A stretch of 64,000 bases of DNA from Streptomyces longhuiensis (GCF_020616555.1 NZ_CP085173.1:7022001-7086000), one strand, 5' to 3'. Numbered from the stretch's first letter, positions 41,507-50,067 are shown. Notes: generated by a model from the letters alone, not told the origin. A program made the numbers and translations.

Positions 41507-43299
41507 GCGAGAACCTCCCTGCCGATCCGGCACCGATCGCGAAGACACCGGCGGACGCCGACCGCTCTCGCGGCACCCTCCGGCAGCTCGTCCGCAATCC
41601 GCTGGGCGCCGTCGCCCTGGCGGTGCTTCTGCTCCTGGTCACGGCGATGCTGCTCGCCCCGCTCCTCGCACCCCAGGCCCCCGGGGCCGCCTCGCTCGCC
41701 GACGCGTTCGCCGGTCCGAGCTCCGGCCACCCCCTGGGCATGGACTCGGCGGGCCGCGACATCCTCTCGCGGATCCTGTACGGCGGGCGCAACACCCTCG
41801 GCGGCGCCGTCATCGCCCTCGGTATCGCGCTCCTGCTCGGTGTCCCCGCCGGCCTGTACGCCGGCTACTACGGAAGCCGCTTCGACTCCGTCGCCAACTG
41901 GCTCGTGAACCTCGTCATGGCGCTGCCCGCCATGGTCGTGCTCCTCGCCTCCCGCGCCATCCTCGGCCCCAACGTCTGGGTCCTGATGGTCGTCCTCGGA
42001 TTCCTGTCGTCCCCCAGCTTCTTCCGCCTGGTGAGGGGCATCGTCGCGAACGTCCGGGGCGAGCTGTACGTCGACGCCGCGCGCGTCTCCGGGCTCTCCG
42101 ACACCCGCATCGTGGCCCGGCACGTCCTGGCCGTGGTCCGCGGCCCCATCATCATCCAGATCGCCCTCGTGTCCGGCCTCGCCATCGCCCTCCAGGCCGG
42201 CCTCGAATTCCTCGGTGTCGGCAGCGGCGACTCCGCCACCTGGGGCGCCATGCTCAACGAGGCGTTCCAGAACATCCAGCGCCGGCCGATCCTGCTGCTG
42301 TGGCCCGGGCTCGCCCTCGGCCTGACCAACGCCGCGCTCGTCCTGATCGCCACGGCCCTGCGGGACTCCCTCGAGAACCGCGCGGGACAAGCGTCCCGTC
42401 GTACGCGAACTCCCGCCCGTACGGCCGATGCCGTGGCCTCCGCGGACTCCGGCGAGGAGCGGGCCGAGCTTCTGTCGATCCGCTCGCTCGCCGTCGCCTA
42501 CCCCGGAGCCCAGGGCGGTGACCAGGAGGTCGTGCACGAGGTCGACCTCGATGTGCGGCCCGGCGAGATCGTCGGCCTGGTCGGCGAGTCGGGCTCCGGC
42601 AAGACGCAGACCGCGTTCTCCGTGCTCGGCATCTTCCCCGAGGGCGGCCGGATCTCCCGCGGCAGCGTCCTCGTCGCGGGCCGGGAAGTCGTGGGGATGC
42701 CCGAGCGGGACCACCGCGCCCTGCGCGGCGCGACCGTCGCGTACATCCCGCAGGAACCGATGAGCAACCTCGACCCGGCCTTCACCATCGGCAGCCAGCT
42801 CATCGAACCGATGCGCCACGTCCTCGGCCTGTCCCGCAAGGAGGCCGCCGAGCGCGCCGTCGACCTGCTCCGCACGGTGGAGATCCCGAACCCCGAGCAG
42901 GTCATGCGCCGCTACCCGCACGAGATATCCGGCGGCATGGCCCAACGCGTGCTCATCGCCGGCGCCATGTCCTGCGACCCCGCACTCCTCATCGCCGACG
43001 AACCCACCACCGCCCTCGACGTCCGCGTCCAGGCCGAGGTACTCGACCTGCTGCGTCGCCTCCAGCAGGAGCGGAACCTGGGCGTCCTGCTCGTCACCCA
43101 CAACCTCGGCGTCGTCGCGGACCTCTGCGACCGGGTCGCCGTCATGAACAAGGGGCGCATCGTGGAGACCGGCACCACCGAGCAGGTGCTCCACGACCCG
43201 CAGGACGGCTACACCCGCACCCTGCTCGACGCCGTTCTCGACACCGCCCCCGCACGGGAGCCCTGGCAGCCCCGCGAGGCAAGGAGCACCACCGTATGA
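41503..43299 (+). CDS. Fused ABC permease (DppC type) and ATPase (DppD type)
   Basis: The 598-aa single chain starts at GTG 41503 (4-bp overlap with the first permease). Residues 1-290 are a DppC-like permease (NPLGAVALAVLLLLVTAMLLAPLLA, HPLGMDSAGRDILSRILYG, EAA loop YVDAARVSGLSDTRIVARHVL). After an Arg/Ala-rich linker (about 295-325), residues 325-590 are an ATPase with GESGSGKTQT, ISGGMAQR and LLIADEPTTALD. Such fusions occur in some actinobacterial importers. It fixes the permease:ATPase ratio of one half-transporter. Confidence 0.93.
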   Translation: MSENLPADPAPIAKTPADADRSRGTLRQLVRNPLGAVALAVLLLLVTAMLLAPLLAPQAPGAASLADAFAGPSSGHPLGMDSAGRDILSRILYGGRNTLGGAVIALGIALLLGVPAGLYAGYYGSRFDSVANWLVNLVMALPAMVVLLASRAILGPNVWVLMVVLGFLSSPSFFRLVRGIVANVRGELYVDAARVSGLSDTRIVARHVLAVVRGPIIIQIALVSGLAIALQAGLEFLGVGSGDSATWGAMLNEAFQNIQRRPILLLWPGLALGLTNAALVLIATALRDSLENRAGQASRRTRTPARTADAVASADSGEERAELLSIRSLAVAYPGAQGGDQEVVHEVDLDVRPGEIVGLVGESGSGKTQTAFSVLGIFPEGGRISRGSVLVAGREVVGMPERDHRALRGATVAYIPQEPMSNLDPAFTIGSQLIEPMRHVLGLSRKEAAERAVDLLRTVEIPNPEQVMRRYPHEISGGMAQRVLIAGAMSCDPALLIADEPTTALDVRVQAEVLDLLRRLQQERNLGVLLVTHNLGVVADLCDRVAVMNKGRIVETGTTEQVLHDPQDGYTRTLLDAVLDTAPAREPWQPREARSTTV

Positions 43300-44150
43300 C
43301 CAGCCCATCGGCGTCCGAAGCCCTGCTGACCGTCGAGGACGTGCGGGTGTCGTTCCCCGGCAAGGGGTGGCGCGCGCCCCGCTCCGAGGTGCTCAAGGGG
43401 GTGGACCTCTACATCCGGCCCGGCGAAACCCTCGGCCTGGTCGGCGAGTCGGGCTCGGGCAAGACGACCATCGGCCGCGCGATCCTCGGTCTGGTGCCGG
43501 TCGCCTCGGGCGCCATCACCCTCGACGGCGAACGCATCGACACGGCGACCACGGCACGCCGCCGGGCCCTCAGCCGTGACCTCCAGGTCATCTTCCAGGA
43601 CCCGTACACATCGCTGAACCCGTCCCTCACCATCGGCGACACCCTCGCCGAACCGCTCCTCGCGCAGGGCGTCGACGCCCGCGAGGCGCGCGGCCGGGTC
43701 GGCGGCCTCCTCGACCGGGTCCACCTGCCGCCCGACGCGGCGCGACGCCTGCCGCGCGAGTTCTCCGGCGGCCAGCGCCAGCGCGTCGCCATCGCCCGCG
43801 CCCTCGCGCTCCGCCCGCGCCTCGTCGTCTGCGACGAACCGGTGTCCGCGCTCGACCTCACCACGCAACGGACCGTGCTCGACCTCCTCCTGGAGATCCA
43901 GCAGGAGACCGGGGTGTCGTACCTCTTCGTCTCCCACGACCTGTCGGTGGTCCGCTGCATGAGCCACCGGGTCGCCGTGATCCATCACGGCGAGATCGTG
44001 GAAACGGGCGAAGCCGACCACATCACACGCACCCCCGACCACCCCTACACCCGAACCCTGCTCCTGTCGGCCCCCGTGGCGGACGTCGCCGAACAGCGCA
44101 GCCGCAGGCAGCTGCGTCTGCAGCCGGAACGGCCGAGGCAGGCTTCCTGA
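43296..44150 (+). CDS. ABC transporter ATP-binding protein, DppF/OppF type
   Basis: The 284-aa second ATPase of the importer overlaps the fusion gene by ATGA. Walker A is GESGSGKTT, the Q-loop is VIFQDPYTSLNPSLT, the signature is FSGGQRQR, Walker B is LVVCDEPVSALD, and the H-loop is SHD. The C-terminal stretch HPYTRTLLLSAPV is the usual oligopeptide-transporter tail. It completes a permease, permease-ATPase, ATPase operon; the binding protein is encoded separately at 29.9 kb. Confidence 0.93.
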   Translation: MTSPSASEALLTVEDVRVSFPGKGWRAPRSEVLKGVDLYIRPGETLGLVGESGSGKTTIGRAILGLVPVASGAITLDGERIDTATTARRRALSRDLQVIFQDPYTSLNPSLTIGDTLAEPLLAQGVDAREARGRVGGLLDRVHLPPDAARRLPREFSGGQRQRVAIARALALRPRLVVCDEPVSALDLTTQRTVLDLLLEIQQETGVSYLFVSHDLSVVRCMSHRVAVIHHGEIVETGEADHITRTPDHPYTRTLLLSAPVADVAEQRSRRQLRLQPERPRQAS

Positions 44151-44261
44151 ACAGGGGACGGCAGCGTGGCGGGCGCCCCGCTTGTCACAGCCGCGGGTCG
44201 GTGGGTGTGTGGCGGGCGTAACCGGTCGTGATCACTCGGGTTGACGTCGGGGTAACGGGCA

Positions 44262-44299
44262 TTTCGTACGGTCGGGTGGTCTCGTCCGGCCGTACGAAA
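44262..44299. promoter_or_regulatory. Inverted repeat TTTCGTACGG upstream of the nasA remnant
   Basis: Arms 44262-44271 and 44290-44299 are perfectly complementary with an 18-nt spacer and lie 11 bp before the nasA-like GTG. It was probably part of the leader or promoter of the former nitrate reductase gene. Confidence 0.45.
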
Positions 44300-44310
44300 G
44301 AGGGCGCACG

Positions 44311-44532
44311 GTGGCCACTCAGGACCCGCGGGGCCGTGCCGAGCAGGTGCGGACCGTGTGCTCGTACTGCGGGGTGGGCTGCGGGATGGTGCTCGACGTC
44401 GCCACCGGGGCCGACGGGCGCCGGAAGATTCTCAAGGCGTCGGGTGACAAGGCCCATCCCGCCAACTTCGGGCGGCTGTGCACCAAGGGCGCGACCACGG
44501 CCGACCTGCTGGCCGCCCCCGGACGGCTGTAC
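44311..44532 (+). pseudogene. Truncated nitrate reductase/molybdopterin oxidoreductase (Fe-S domain only)
   Basis: From GTG 44311 the frame encodes the N-terminal [4Fe-4S] domain of an assimilatory nitrate reductase or related molybdoenzyme: CSYCGVGCGM ... RLCTKGATTADLL. Four cysteines have the correct spacing. Homology stops after about 73 codons at GRLY, and the DNA runs straight into a glutamine-amidotransferase sequence in another frame. The remaining 90 percent of the roughly 700-aa enzyme is deleted. Confidence 0.8.
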
Positions 44533-45010
44533 TGGTGGTGCAGCATGTGGGGGCCGAGGGGCCCTACGCGCTCGGCGAGGCATTGGTGGCGGCCGGGCTG
44601 CGGCTGCGGGTCTGCCGGGTGTGGGCGGGGGATCCGCTGCCGGAGAGCCTGGCCGGCGTCGAGGCGCTGGTCGTGATGGGCGGCCCCATGGCCGCGTACA
44701 GCGATGACGGCTTTCCCACACGTGGTGCCGAACTCGCTCTGCTGCGCGAGGCGTTGGCCGCCGAGGTGCCGGTGCTCGGGGTGGGGCTGGGGGCCCGGCT
44801 TCTCGCCGTCGCGGCGGGCGGCGTGGCCCGTACGGGTTCCGGCTCTCAGGTGGGCGCCACGGCCGCCCCCTGAGCCCCGACGACCCGCTGGGCGAGCCGA
44901 ATCTGCGGCCCATGCTGGACGGCAACGGCTGGCGGCTCGTCTGCTACGAGGACACGTCCGAGTACTTCCTGGCCCGTGCCGTCCGCGTCGCCGACGAGGC
45001 GCACAACTGA
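44533..45010 (+). pseudogene. Decayed class I glutamine amidotransferase-like gene
   Basis: The sequence begins at the deletion junction with LVVQHVGAEGPYALGEALVAAGLRLRVCRVW and continues with LVVMGGPMAAYSDDGFP, both class I GATase features. The nucleophile elbow normally reads G-V-C-L-G-A but here is GVGLGARLLA, so the catalytic Cys is Gly. The frame ends at 44873. A shifted frame continues LSPDDPLGEPNLRPMLDGNGWRLVCYED to TGA 45008-45010. The missing start, the lost Cys and the frameshift show a non-functional gene. Confidence 0.75.
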
Positions 45011-45363
45011 GCGGAACACCCGATCGGAGGGGAGTCATGAACAACGGCTCGTGACCTGGGGGTCGGCTTCCGGACAGTGAGCGATATCTGTTCCGGCGAG
45101 TGCAGAAATTGCGGGCGGGAGGCTGAAGTTTTTCCCGGCGGCACGGCTGGGAAATTGGAGTTCTGCGTGATTTCGGGGCGGCGTGCTACTGTTGGATTTA
45201 GTTGCAGTTGTGGTTCCCAAAAACTTCGAGTGCCTCCGCCGGAATATTCGTTCCGGCGGGAGCGCTTCTCTGTTTCCGGTGTCTTTTCCGGGCGGGGCGA
45301 TGATCGCAGCGACAGGAGTTCGCACAGTGCGGGCTCCGGGCACTGCCCCGAAGGAGATATGAC
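45011..45363 (+). promoter_or_regulatory. Promoter and long leader of the cold-shock gene
   Basis: About 350 bp without a gene and clearly less GC-rich than its surroundings, with runs such as GAAGTTTTTCCC and GGATTTAGTTGCAG. A 9-bp stem CCGCCGGAA/TTCCGGCGG (45236-45244 and 45251-45259) is followed by a pyrimidine-rich stretch and then the GAAGGAGAT ribosome site. Long structured leaders are typical for csp genes, whose mRNA folding changes with temperature. The transcription start was not determined. Confidence 0.55.
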
Positions 45364-45567
45364 ATGGCTACTGGCACCGTGAAGTGGTTCAACGCGGAAA
45401 AGGGTTTCGGCTTCATCGAGCAGGACGGTGGCGGCCCCGACGTCTTCGCCCACTACTCGAACATCGCCGCCCAGGGCTTCCGTGAGCTGCAGGAAGGCCA
45501 GAAGGTGAGCTTCGACATCGGTCAGGGCCAGAAGGGCCCGACGGCGGAGAACATCGTCACCGCCTGA
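45364..45567 (+). CDS. Cold-shock protein (CspA family)
   Basis: The 67-aa single cold-shock domain has both RNA-binding motifs: RNP1 KGFGFIEQ (residues 13-20) and RNP2 DVFAHYS (28-34). It binds single-stranded RNA and DNA and melts secondary structure at low temperature or in stationary phase. It follows a strong AAGGAGAT ribosome site and ends 24 bp before a strong terminator. A DEAD-box helicase gene next door fits a joint role in RNA unfolding. Confidence 0.97.
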   Translation: MATGTVKWFNAEKGFGFIEQDGGGPDVFAHYSNIAAQGFRELQEGQKVSFDIGQGQKGPTAENIVTA

Positions 45568-45591
45568 CGTCGTCGCTGACGCGTAGACCGT

Positions 45592-45627
45592 AGCTGGGGC
45601 CCGCACCTTGGGGTGCGGGCCCCAGCT
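45592..45627 (+). terminator. 16-bp perfect terminator after the cold-shock gene
   Basis: Arms 45592-45607 and 45612-45627 are fully complementary around a TTGG loop, followed by CGTTGCTTTT. The cold-shock mRNA is therefore short and separate from the helicase. Confidence 0.9.
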
Positions 45628-45768
45628 CGTTGCTTTTCCGGGTGCCGTTCATCCTTTTGGCATCCCATTATTCGGCTCGGTCCTGCGATTCCCTGCTGTT
45701 CAAATGTCGCGGGAATTCCCTGACGCGTGCCGTGAATTTTCGCCGCGTCCAGGAAGGTTTTGCCCATC

Positions 45769-47232
45769 ATGAAACGTACGTATGGGACAGGTCGAGAGAG
45801 TCGAGCCGGGCGATCGAGCCGGAGTGTGGTTTCCGGGGAGTTCGCGTTGCCGAAGACCGTTCGGCCGGGCCTCCCCGCCGTCGCTTCCTTCGGGGAACTC
45901 GCGCTGCCGGACGAGCTCCTGCGGATGCTCACCAGCCTCGGCATGAACGAGCCGTTCCCCATCCAGGCCGCGACGCTGCCCAACTCCCTCGCCGGGCGTG
46001 ACGTGCTCGGCCGCGGCCGTACCGGGTCCGGCAAGACCCTCGCGTTCGGGCTCGCCCTCCTCGCCCGTACCGCCGGGCGGCGCGCCGAGCCCCGCAGTCC
46101 GCTCGCCCTGGTCCTCGTCCCCACCCGCGAGCTCGCCCAGCAGGTCACCGAGGCGCTCACCCCGTACGCGCGGTCGCTGAAGCTGCGCCTGGCCACCGTC
46201 GTCGGCGGCATGTCCATCGGACGCCAGGCCGGAGCGCTGCGCGGCGGCGTCGAGATCGTCGTCGCCACCCCGGGGCGGCTCAAGGACCTCATCGACCGAG
46301 GCGACTGCCGGCTCGACGAGGTGGCAGTCACCGTGCTCGACGAGGCCGACCAGATGGCCGACATGGGCTTCATGCCCCAGGTCACGGCCCTGCTCGACCA
46401 GGTGCGGCCGGAGGGGCAGCGGATGCTGTTCTCCGCCACGCTCGACCGCAACGTCGACCTCCTCGTGCGCCGCTACCTGCACGACCCCGTGGTCCACTCC
46501 GTCGACCCTTCGGCCGGCGCGGTGACCACGATGGAGCACCACGTCCTGCACGTGCACGCCGTCGACAAGCACGCGGCCACCACCGAGATCGCCGCCCGCG
46601 ACGGCCGGGTCATCATGTTCCTCGACACCAAGCACGCGGTGGACCGGCTGACCCGGGACCTGCTCGGCGTCGGTGTGCGGGCCGCCGCCCTGCACGGTGG
46701 CAAGTCCCAGCCGCAGCGCACCCGCACCCTCGCCCAGTTCAAGAGCGGCCACGTCACCGTCCTGGTCGCGACCAACGTCGCCGCCCGCGGCATCCACGTC
46801 GACAGCCTCGACCTCGTGGTCAACGTCGACCCGCCGAGCGACCACAAGGACTACCTGCACCGCGGCGGCCGTACGGCCCGTGCCGGGGAGTCCGGCAGCG
46901 TCGTCACCCTGGTCCTGCCCCACCAGCGCCGCGACATGAGCCGGCTGATGCGCGACGCCGGGATCACCCCGCAGGTCGCCCAAGTCCGTTCGGGCGAAGC
47001 CGAGTTGAGCCGCATCACCGGGGCACGGACGCCGTCCGGTGTGCCGGTCGTCATCACCGCGCCGGTGGCGGAACGCCCTCGGCGCAGCGGGGCGAGCACC
47101 CGTGGCCGCCGCAGCCGTTCCGCCGAGGCCCGGCGCGCCGCCGATCCGAGGCGCGCCGTCGACCAGCCGCGCACGGGGCAGGGCGCGGGAACTTTCCGGC
47201 AGTCCGTGTCCCCGGTCGCCGCGGCGTCCTGA
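45769..47232 (+). CDS. DEAD-box RNA helicase
   Basis: The protein is about 487 aa from ATG 45769; an in-frame TTG at 45760 is possible. All helicase motifs are present: Q motif with FPIQAATLP, motif I GRTGSGKT, Ia PTRELA, Ib TPGRL, II DEAD (VLDEADQM), III SAT, IV IMFLDTK, V ARGIHVDSLDLVVN and VI HRGGRTARAG. A basic N-terminus (RTYGTGRESRAGRSSRS) and an Arg-rich tail of about 60 residues help RNA binding. It remodels structured RNA, probably in cold adaptation beside cspA. Confidence 0.95.
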   Translation: MKRTYGTGRESRAGRSSRSVVSGEFALPKTVRPGLPAVASFGELALPDELLRMLTSLGMNEPFPIQAATLPNSLAGRDVLGRGRTGSGKTLAFGLALLARTAGRRAEPRSPLALVLVPTRELAQQVTEALTPYARSLKLRLATVVGGMSIGRQAGALRGGVEIVVATPGRLKDLIDRGDCRLDEVAVTVLDEADQMADMGFMPQVTALLDQVRPEGQRMLFSATLDRNVDLLVRRYLHDPVVHSVDPSAGAVTTMEHHVLHVHAVDKHAATTEIAARDGRVIMFLDTKHAVDRLTRDLLGVGVRAAALHGGKSQPQRTRTLAQFKSGHVTVLVATNVAARGIHVDSLDLVVNVDPPSDHKDYLHRGGRTARAGESGSVVTLVLPHQRRDMSRLMRDAGITPQVAQVRSGEAELSRITGARTPSGVPVVITAPVAERPRRSGASTRGRRSRSAEARRAADPRRAVDQPRTGQGAGTFRQSVSPVAAAS

Positions 47233-47282
47233 CCTGCTCCCTCAAGACCCGAAGCCCCATTCGTCATCCCACAGGAGGCACT

Positions 47283-47570
47283 TTGACACTGGTAGAGACA
47301 CATCCGCGCGAGACGGCCCGCCCCTCTGCGGAGGGTGCGTCCCCGAGGCCGTCGGGAGCTCGCGTCTGGGCCGACATGACCGTCGAGGTCGCTCTGTCCG
47401 TCCTCGACAGCTCCCGTGCCGGCCGGCTTCTCCTCTGCGACGAGGACGGCCGCTGCACCGGTACGGTCAGCCGCGCCGAGCTGGACGCCGTGCGCGACAG
47501 CGCCCGCTACACCGATCGCATCCAGCTGCGGGACATCGTCCACAGCTCCGGTCCGTCCCTCTCCCTGTGA
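47283..47570 (+). CDS. Small CBS-domain protein
   Basis: The 95-aa protein probably starts at TTG 47283, four bases after an AGGAGG site; ATG 47376 would leave only a half-domain. The segment MTVEVALSVLDSSRAGRLLLCDEDGRCTGTVSRAELDAVRDS is a single CBS motif (beta-alpha-beta). Such small proteins may dimerise to bind adenine nucleotides. It lies 50 bp after the helicase and 8 bp before the next gene, so the three are probably one operon. Confidence 0.75.
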   Translation: MTLVETHPRETARPSAEGASPRPSGARVWADMTVEVALSVLDSSRAGRLLLCDEDGRCTGTVSRAELDAVRDSARYTDRIQLRDIVHSSGPSLSL

Positions 47571-47578
47571 GGCCCTCC

Positions 47579-47890
47579 ATGCGCTGTGTCATCGCCAGAT
47601 TCCCCTTCGAACTCTTCAGCAGTGACGTGCTGGAGGCGATGAAGGGCGTCAAACCCGAACCCGTCACCGGCGATTCCGTGCTCATCGGGCGGCGCCGCTA
47701 CCCCGTCAAGCAGGTCGGGGCCGTCATCACCCGGCAGGACCGGCGCGACTTCACCTCCGGTGAGGTGGTCAGGGCGCTCACCGCGCTCGGCTTCGCCTGC
47801 ACCGAGGTCTCCGCGGGCGGCTCCGGCAGGGCTGAACTCACGCCGCTGCAGGTCGCGTCGGCTCTGATGGGTTCGCCCGCCTCCGCGTAG
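47579..47890 (+). CDS. SCO5918-family small protein
   Basis: This 103-aa protein begins MRCVIARFPFELFSSDVLEAMKGVKPEPVTGDSVLIGRRRYPVKQVGAVITRQDRRDFTSGEVVRALTALGF. I recognise this as the small family found beside DEAD-box helicase and cold-shock genes in Streptomyces (SCO5918-like). The function is unknown. The positively charged central part and genomic linkage suggest an RNA- or ribosome-associated role, which is inference. It ends the helicase operon before a terminator hairpin. Confidence 0.8.
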   Translation: MRCVIARFPFELFSSDVLEAMKGVKPEPVTGDSVLIGRRRYPVKQVGAVITRQDRRDFTSGEVVRALTALGFACTEVSAGGSGRAELTPLQVASALMGSPASA

Positions 47891-47923
47891 ACACGCCGCC
47901 GCCGGCCACCGAGGCCCGGCGAC

Positions 47924-47961
47924 AGAGGGGCCCCGACCTGGGAACCGGTCGGGGCCCTTCT
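47924..47961 (+). terminator. 15-bp hairpin after the helicase operon
   Basis: Arms 47924-47938 and 47947-47961 pair with a single G-U-type mismatch and an 8-nt loop, followed by TTCTG. It lies 34 bp after the SCO5918-like stop. Confidence 0.8.
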
Positions 47962-48077
47962 GCGTGCGCGCGGCCCGGCGGCGGCGTGGCCTCGCGGACG
48001 CATGGTGTTCAATTTGCCCGGGGCGCGGTCGCCGCGACGGCGCCGGGGCCCCTCCATGCGCCCCTCGACGAGGTGAA

Positions 48078-48419
48078 ATGACAGCAGAAGGACCGCTCGG
48101 CCGTCTCGACGACGACGACTACCCCGCCTTCACGATGGGCCGGGCCGCCGAGATGATCGGCACCACGCCCGCGTTCCTGCGGGCCATCGGAGAAGCACGC
48201 CTGATCACTCCGCTGCGGTCGGCCGGCGGACACCGCCGCTACTCCCGCTACCAGCTGCGTATCGCGGCACGGGCCCGCGAGCTCGTCGACCGGGGCACCC
48301 CCGTCGAGGCCGCCTGCCGCATCATCATCCTCGAGGACCAGCTCGAGGAGGCCCTGCGCATCAACGCGGAGTTCCGCCGCGCGGCGGCCGGACCGGACGC
48401 CGGGGCCGAGGGCCGATAG
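48078..48419 (+). CDS. MerR-family (HTH_17/BldC-like) transcriptional regulator
   Basis: The 113-aa protein starts at ATG 48078 after GAGGTGA. The HTH spans YPAFTMGRAAEMIGTTPAFLRAIGEARLITPLRSAGGHRRYSRYQLRIAARARELVDRG, with the MerR-type wing sequence GGHRRYS. A helical C-terminus (LEDQLEEALRINAEFRRA) would dimerise. No cysteine ligands or effector domain are present, so it is a small DNA-binding protein. The same gene is linked to the cold-shock helicase region in Streptomyces, so it may control that module. Confidence 0.88.
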   Translation: MTAEGPLGRLDDDDYPAFTMGRAAEMIGTTPAFLRAIGEARLITPLRSAGGHRRYSRYQLRIAARARELVDRGTPVEAACRIIILEDQLEEALRINAEFRRAAAGPDAGAEGR

Positions 48420-48610
48420 GCCCCACCCGAAGTCCCCGCCCCTCAGGCAACTCCCTGCCATGCAGCTTCCTGGCGTGGCCGGATGCGGACAGTGGGGGTG
48501 GCGCGGTGATTATCTCTAGGCACGCAGTCGGAACGGCCGAGACGGACCGGACCGGCGCAGGTCAACGCATCGAACGTACGCCGCACCGTACTCGCGAATG
48601 GAGACCTCTC

Positions 48611-48889
48611 ATGTCCCGTGCCACCACCCGCTGTACCGTCCTCGCCGCCGCCGTACTCGGCGGGATCCTGTGGGCCGTGCCCGCGCAGGCCCTCCCCTCC
48701 GGGGCCACCGGGCACGGAGCCGGCGTCCCGAAGGCGGCCCCCGCCTCCGCCGACGACTTCGTGTGGCCGACCCCGCCGGCCCGGCCCCTCGACTTCGTGT
48801 GGCCGAGCCTTCCGCAGAACCTGCCCGGCCTGCCCGGCATACCCTCTTCGCCCGACGACTTCGTCTGGCCCGTCACCCCTCAGCGGTGA
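48611..48889 (+). CDS. Small secreted protein with three DFVWP repeats
   Basis: The 92-aa product starts at ATG 48611. A signal peptide is clear (TTRCTVLAAAVLGGILWAVPAQA). The mature part of about 67 residues contains three spaced repeats DDFVWPTPP, LDFVWPSLP and DDFVWPVTP separated by Pro/Leu/Gly spacers, and no cysteines. It is not an enzyme. A short repetitive secreted peptide next to LuxR regulators and a RiPP cluster could be structural, signalling or substrate-like. I do not recognise a named family. Confidence 0.75.
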   Translation: MSRATTRCTVLAAAVLGGILWAVPAQALPSGATGHGAGVPKAAPASADDFVWPTPPARPLDFVWPSLPQNLPGLPGIPSSPDDFVWPVTPQR

Positions 48890-48914
48890 GTGCGATGCGG
48901 ACGACGACGCCCCG

Positions 48915-49898
48915 TCAGATCCACTCCCTGCGCGTGGCCTGCACGCCGGCCTCGAAGCGGCTCGACGCACCGAGGCGCTCCATCAGCTCGGCCATGATGC
49001 GGCGCTCGGTGCGGACCCCGATACCGAGCGCACGGGCCACGGCCTCGTCGGTGAGACCCGTCGCGAGGAGCTGGAGGAGCTTGCGCTCCTGCGGGGTCAG
49101 CCCGCCGGGCAGGGCGTCGCCCGGCCGGTCGAGAGGGCAGGCGTGCTCCCAGTACGCCTCGAACAGGGCCCGCATCGCGAGGACCACCGGCTGGCTGCTG
49201 AACAGCAGCGCGGACGGCTGGGCCTGACCCGGCAGACCGGCCACGATCGCCGCGGTGTTGTCGACGATGAGCAGCCGCATCGGCAGCGTGGGCGAGGTCC
49301 GGATCTCGCTGTGCCGCTCCGCCATCCACTGCGCGTGCGCCTTGGTGACACGGTCGTTGGCGACGCTGTCGAGGTAGATCGACCGGAAGCGCACCCCCCG
49401 CGCGAGCGCCCGCTCGTTGAGGGGCCGGCCGGCCTCGATCGACTCCTGGGTCAGCGCGTTGACCGGGTGGAACGCGAGGGACTCGCGCACGCAGGACTCG
49501 GCGAGCGCCTCCAGACGGATACGGATGTCGTCGACGTTGTCGAGGTGTTCCGTACCGTCCAGGGTGTTCGACCAGCCGGACGCCGTGTACTCGGCGGCGA
49601 GCGCGGCCAGCGCGGCGCGGTTCTGCTCGATGCGCTGCTGGCGCCAGGCCAGTTCGTTCTGCTCCCGCTGGAGGAGGACCTTCAGGCCGAGCGACGGGTT
49701 CACCGCCCGCAGCCGGCCGGGTGAGTCCGTCGAAGGTGCGAGGAGGGAGAGTTCGGACAGCCTCTCCAGGGCCGCCTCCACCGCCTCCGGTGTGCAGTCG
49801 AGTAAAGCGGCGAGGCGCTTCGGATCGTGTTCCTTGTGGAACAGAATCGCGCGGTAGACGCCGAGCGTCTGCTGATCCAGTGACGAGACTTCGTCCAC
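48915..49898 (-). CDS. LuxR-family regulator with TrmB-like N-terminal winged helix
   Basis: The 327-aa protein starts at GTG 49898. The N-terminal 75 residues form a TrmB-like winged helix (LGVYRAILFHKEHDPKRLAALLDCTPEAVEAALERLSELSLL). A coiled helix follows (REQNELAWRQQRIEQNRAALAAL), then a PLD-like sensor fold (RGVRFRSIYLDSV ... PMRLLIVDNTAAIV) and a C-terminal LuxR HTH (LTPQERKLLQLLATGLTDEAVARALGIGVRTERRIMAELMERL). Regulators of this layout often lie in antibiotic clusters. It is the left-most candidate regulator of the RiPP locus. Confidence 0.88.
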   Translation of the reverse strand: MDEVSSLDQQTLGVYRAILFHKEHDPKRLAALLDCTPEAVEAALERLSELSLLAPSTDSPGRLRAVNPSLGLKVLLQREQNELAWRQQRIEQNRAALAALAAEYTASGWSNTLDGTEHLDNVDDIRIRLEALAESCVRESLAFHPVNALTQESIEAGRPLNERALARGVRFRSIYLDSVANDRVTKAHAQWMAERHSEIRTSPTLPMRLLIVDNTAAIVAGLPGQAQPSALLFSSQPVVLAMRALFEAYWEHACPLDRPGDALPGGLTPQERKLLQLLATGLTDEAVARALGIGVRTERRIMAELMERLGASSRFEAGVQATRREWI

Positions 49899-50067
49899 GT
49901 GGTGTTTCCCCCTTGAACCACGGTTGAACGTTTATTCAGCGCCAGGCGAAGGCGCCTGAACTCCACTTCATCAGGGCGCGCCGCATTCCCGGCGACGCGC
50001 ACGTTTCAAGCTGTCCACAGATTCCGCACGTTACCTGCTCATCGTATTCCGCGAACAGGGAGTCCTC

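Noticed and set aside
44248..44272. GlnR box upstream of the nasA remnant
   Set aside because: GTAAC is present, but the second half reads TTCGT rather than the expected GAAAC-like sequence, so the match is too weak to call.
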